NCBI RefSeq assembly: GCF_017357105.1
Contig: NZ_CP100395.1
Span: 166,192 to 230,191, forward strand
Direction of reading: 5' to 3'
DNA length: 64,000 nt
Source of the DNA: Natronosalvus caseinilyticus
GTDB taxonomy: Archaea; Halobacteriota; Halobacteria; Halobacteriales; Natrialbaceae
In this document: positions 63,428-64,000 of the stretch, piece after piece
How positions within the stretch are numbered: position 1 is the stretch's first letter
Layout: the number at the start of each line of letters is the position of its first letter
Notes under the pieces: model-generated
What the model saw: the letters and a program-made list of their open reading frames with translations, nothing else
Told to the model about the DNA's origin: nothing
The model's database searches: none
Program-made: the position numbers and the translations under genes

Positions 63428-63811
63428 ATGGCACAAGAAACGGCGGGCGAACTCCTCGGCTACCTGGAGGAGGAGTTTGACGACGATCTGCGGAGCGTTG
63501 GATACTATACGCCCGAAGAGACCGACTTCCTGTTCGCCCGGGATGATGTCGAGTCAGCATACGACTGTGGCGATCTCCAGCGAGTCTTCCGCGATAACCG
63601 ATTAGAAGCACTGGATACGCCACACCAGGAGTCGCTGTATGCGCATGGACGATTACTCGCAATCACCCGCTTTTTCAAAGATGCAACAGAGCTTCACTTC
63701 GTCGTTGGCGAAACCGAGGGAATTGTCGCTGCAATCGATGCGGGGGCCGCTGACGATATCCGTGAGCTAGTGAGTGAGTGTGCCGACGTCGTTGATGTCG
63801 GTATCGAGTGA
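63428..63811 (+). CDS. DUF7522-like haloarchaeal protein
   Basis: 127 residues. ELLGYLEEEFDDDLRSVGYY, TPEETDFLFARDDVESAYDC, ALDTPHQESLYAHGRLLAIT, RFFKDATELHFVVGETEGIV. I link this pattern to the haloarchaeal DUF7522 group (from memory). Soluble, acidic, alpha/beta. Isolated gene; the nearest upstream neighbour is the frameshifted DUF7344-like gene. Confidence 0.7.
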   Translation: MAQETAGELLGYLEEEFDDDLRSVGYYTPEETDFLFARDDVESAYDCGDLQRVFRDNRLEALDTPHQESLYAHGRLLAITRFFKDATELHFVVGETEGIVAAIDAGAADDIRELVSECADVVDVGIE

Positions 63812-64000
63812 CGACACTGCTGCGGACTGCGGTAGTATCTTCAAAACCGCCTCAATGATCGAGGGCGTTGGTGTTCAAACGCGGGGAAATGATGATTGGT
63901 GGTTGGAGGATCCGCAGCAACACCTGGGCTGGCGATGTCCCCCTCCCCGCGCAATCGACAGTCTCGGCCGGGTCGGTATTATTCTAACGGCCAGATTGTA
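63812..64000. other. End of window, no gene recognised
   Basis: About 190 bp after the last gene. I see no reading frame with protein character and no RNA gene. A gene may start beyond the edge. Confidence 0.3.

Overview
The window comes from a halophilic archaeon (class Halobacteria, most likely a Natrialbaceae-type genus). The evidence is acidic, Asp/Glu-rich proteins from GC-rich genes, Tat signals and lipoboxes, three HalOD1 proteins, CBS, MscS and PadR-type archaeal genes, Orc/Cdc6-type replication machinery, and a haloarchaeal type I-B CRISPR-Cas locus. No rRNA or tRNA gene was recognised. All calls come from reading the sequence and its translations by eye; no database search was run.

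Layout. (1) 1-9147: a tightly overlapping cas6-cas8b-cas7-cas5-cas3-cas4-cas1-cas2 operon (cas6 is cut by the window edge). (2) 9148-16840: a leader and one very large CRISPR array; I count 117 repeats and 116 spacers, with several spacers acquired repeatedly from the same targets. (3) 16841-24000: ordinary small genes, including a CBS protein with a C-terminal extension, a HalOD1 protein, lipoproteins and a DUF4177/membrane-protein pair. (4) 24000-43000: an accessory region rich in toxin-antitoxin-like pairs (HTH/nucleotidyltransferase, RHH/RelE, VapB-like/PIN), broken genes, duplicated fragments and mobile-element cargo (ArdC-like protein, DUF6610-, DUF6166- and DUF7389-like proteins, SWIM protein, SF1 helicase). 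Seven genes or gene remnants here carry a similar short 5' leader with two mutually exclusive hairpins. (5) 43150-48550: a replicon-like module with a second HTH/nucleotidyltransferase pair, a DUF6788-like gene, an Orc/Cdc6 gene broken by an amber codon and an (AG)6 frameshift, and about ten same-orientation copies of a CCCCCGTTTTCGAGTTGTAA-type iteron around it plus an AT-rich stretch and one inverted iteron: a candidate plasmid or integrated-element origin. (6) 48550-64000: a large secreted/membrane protein, an HhH protein, a radical SAM + TcmP-like pair, small membrane proteins, an AT-rich two-gene operon with a putative zinc metalloprotease, a tyrosine recombinase, and small chromosomal-type genes, one (DUF7344-like) frameshifted at an A8 run.

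How the parts work together. The cas operon and array form one complete adaptive-immunity locus: Cas1/2/4 acquire spacers, Cas6 processes crRNA, Cas5/7/8b form Cascade and Cas3 degrades targets. The accessory region looks like successive insertions of plasmid or integrative elements that have partly decayed. Its most unusual shared signals are the dual-hairpin leaders and a strictly spaced inverted repeat (TTAACCAACAA, 19 bp, TTGTTGGTTAA) found at four places upstream of element genes. Together these suggest a common regulatory scheme for the element's cargo.
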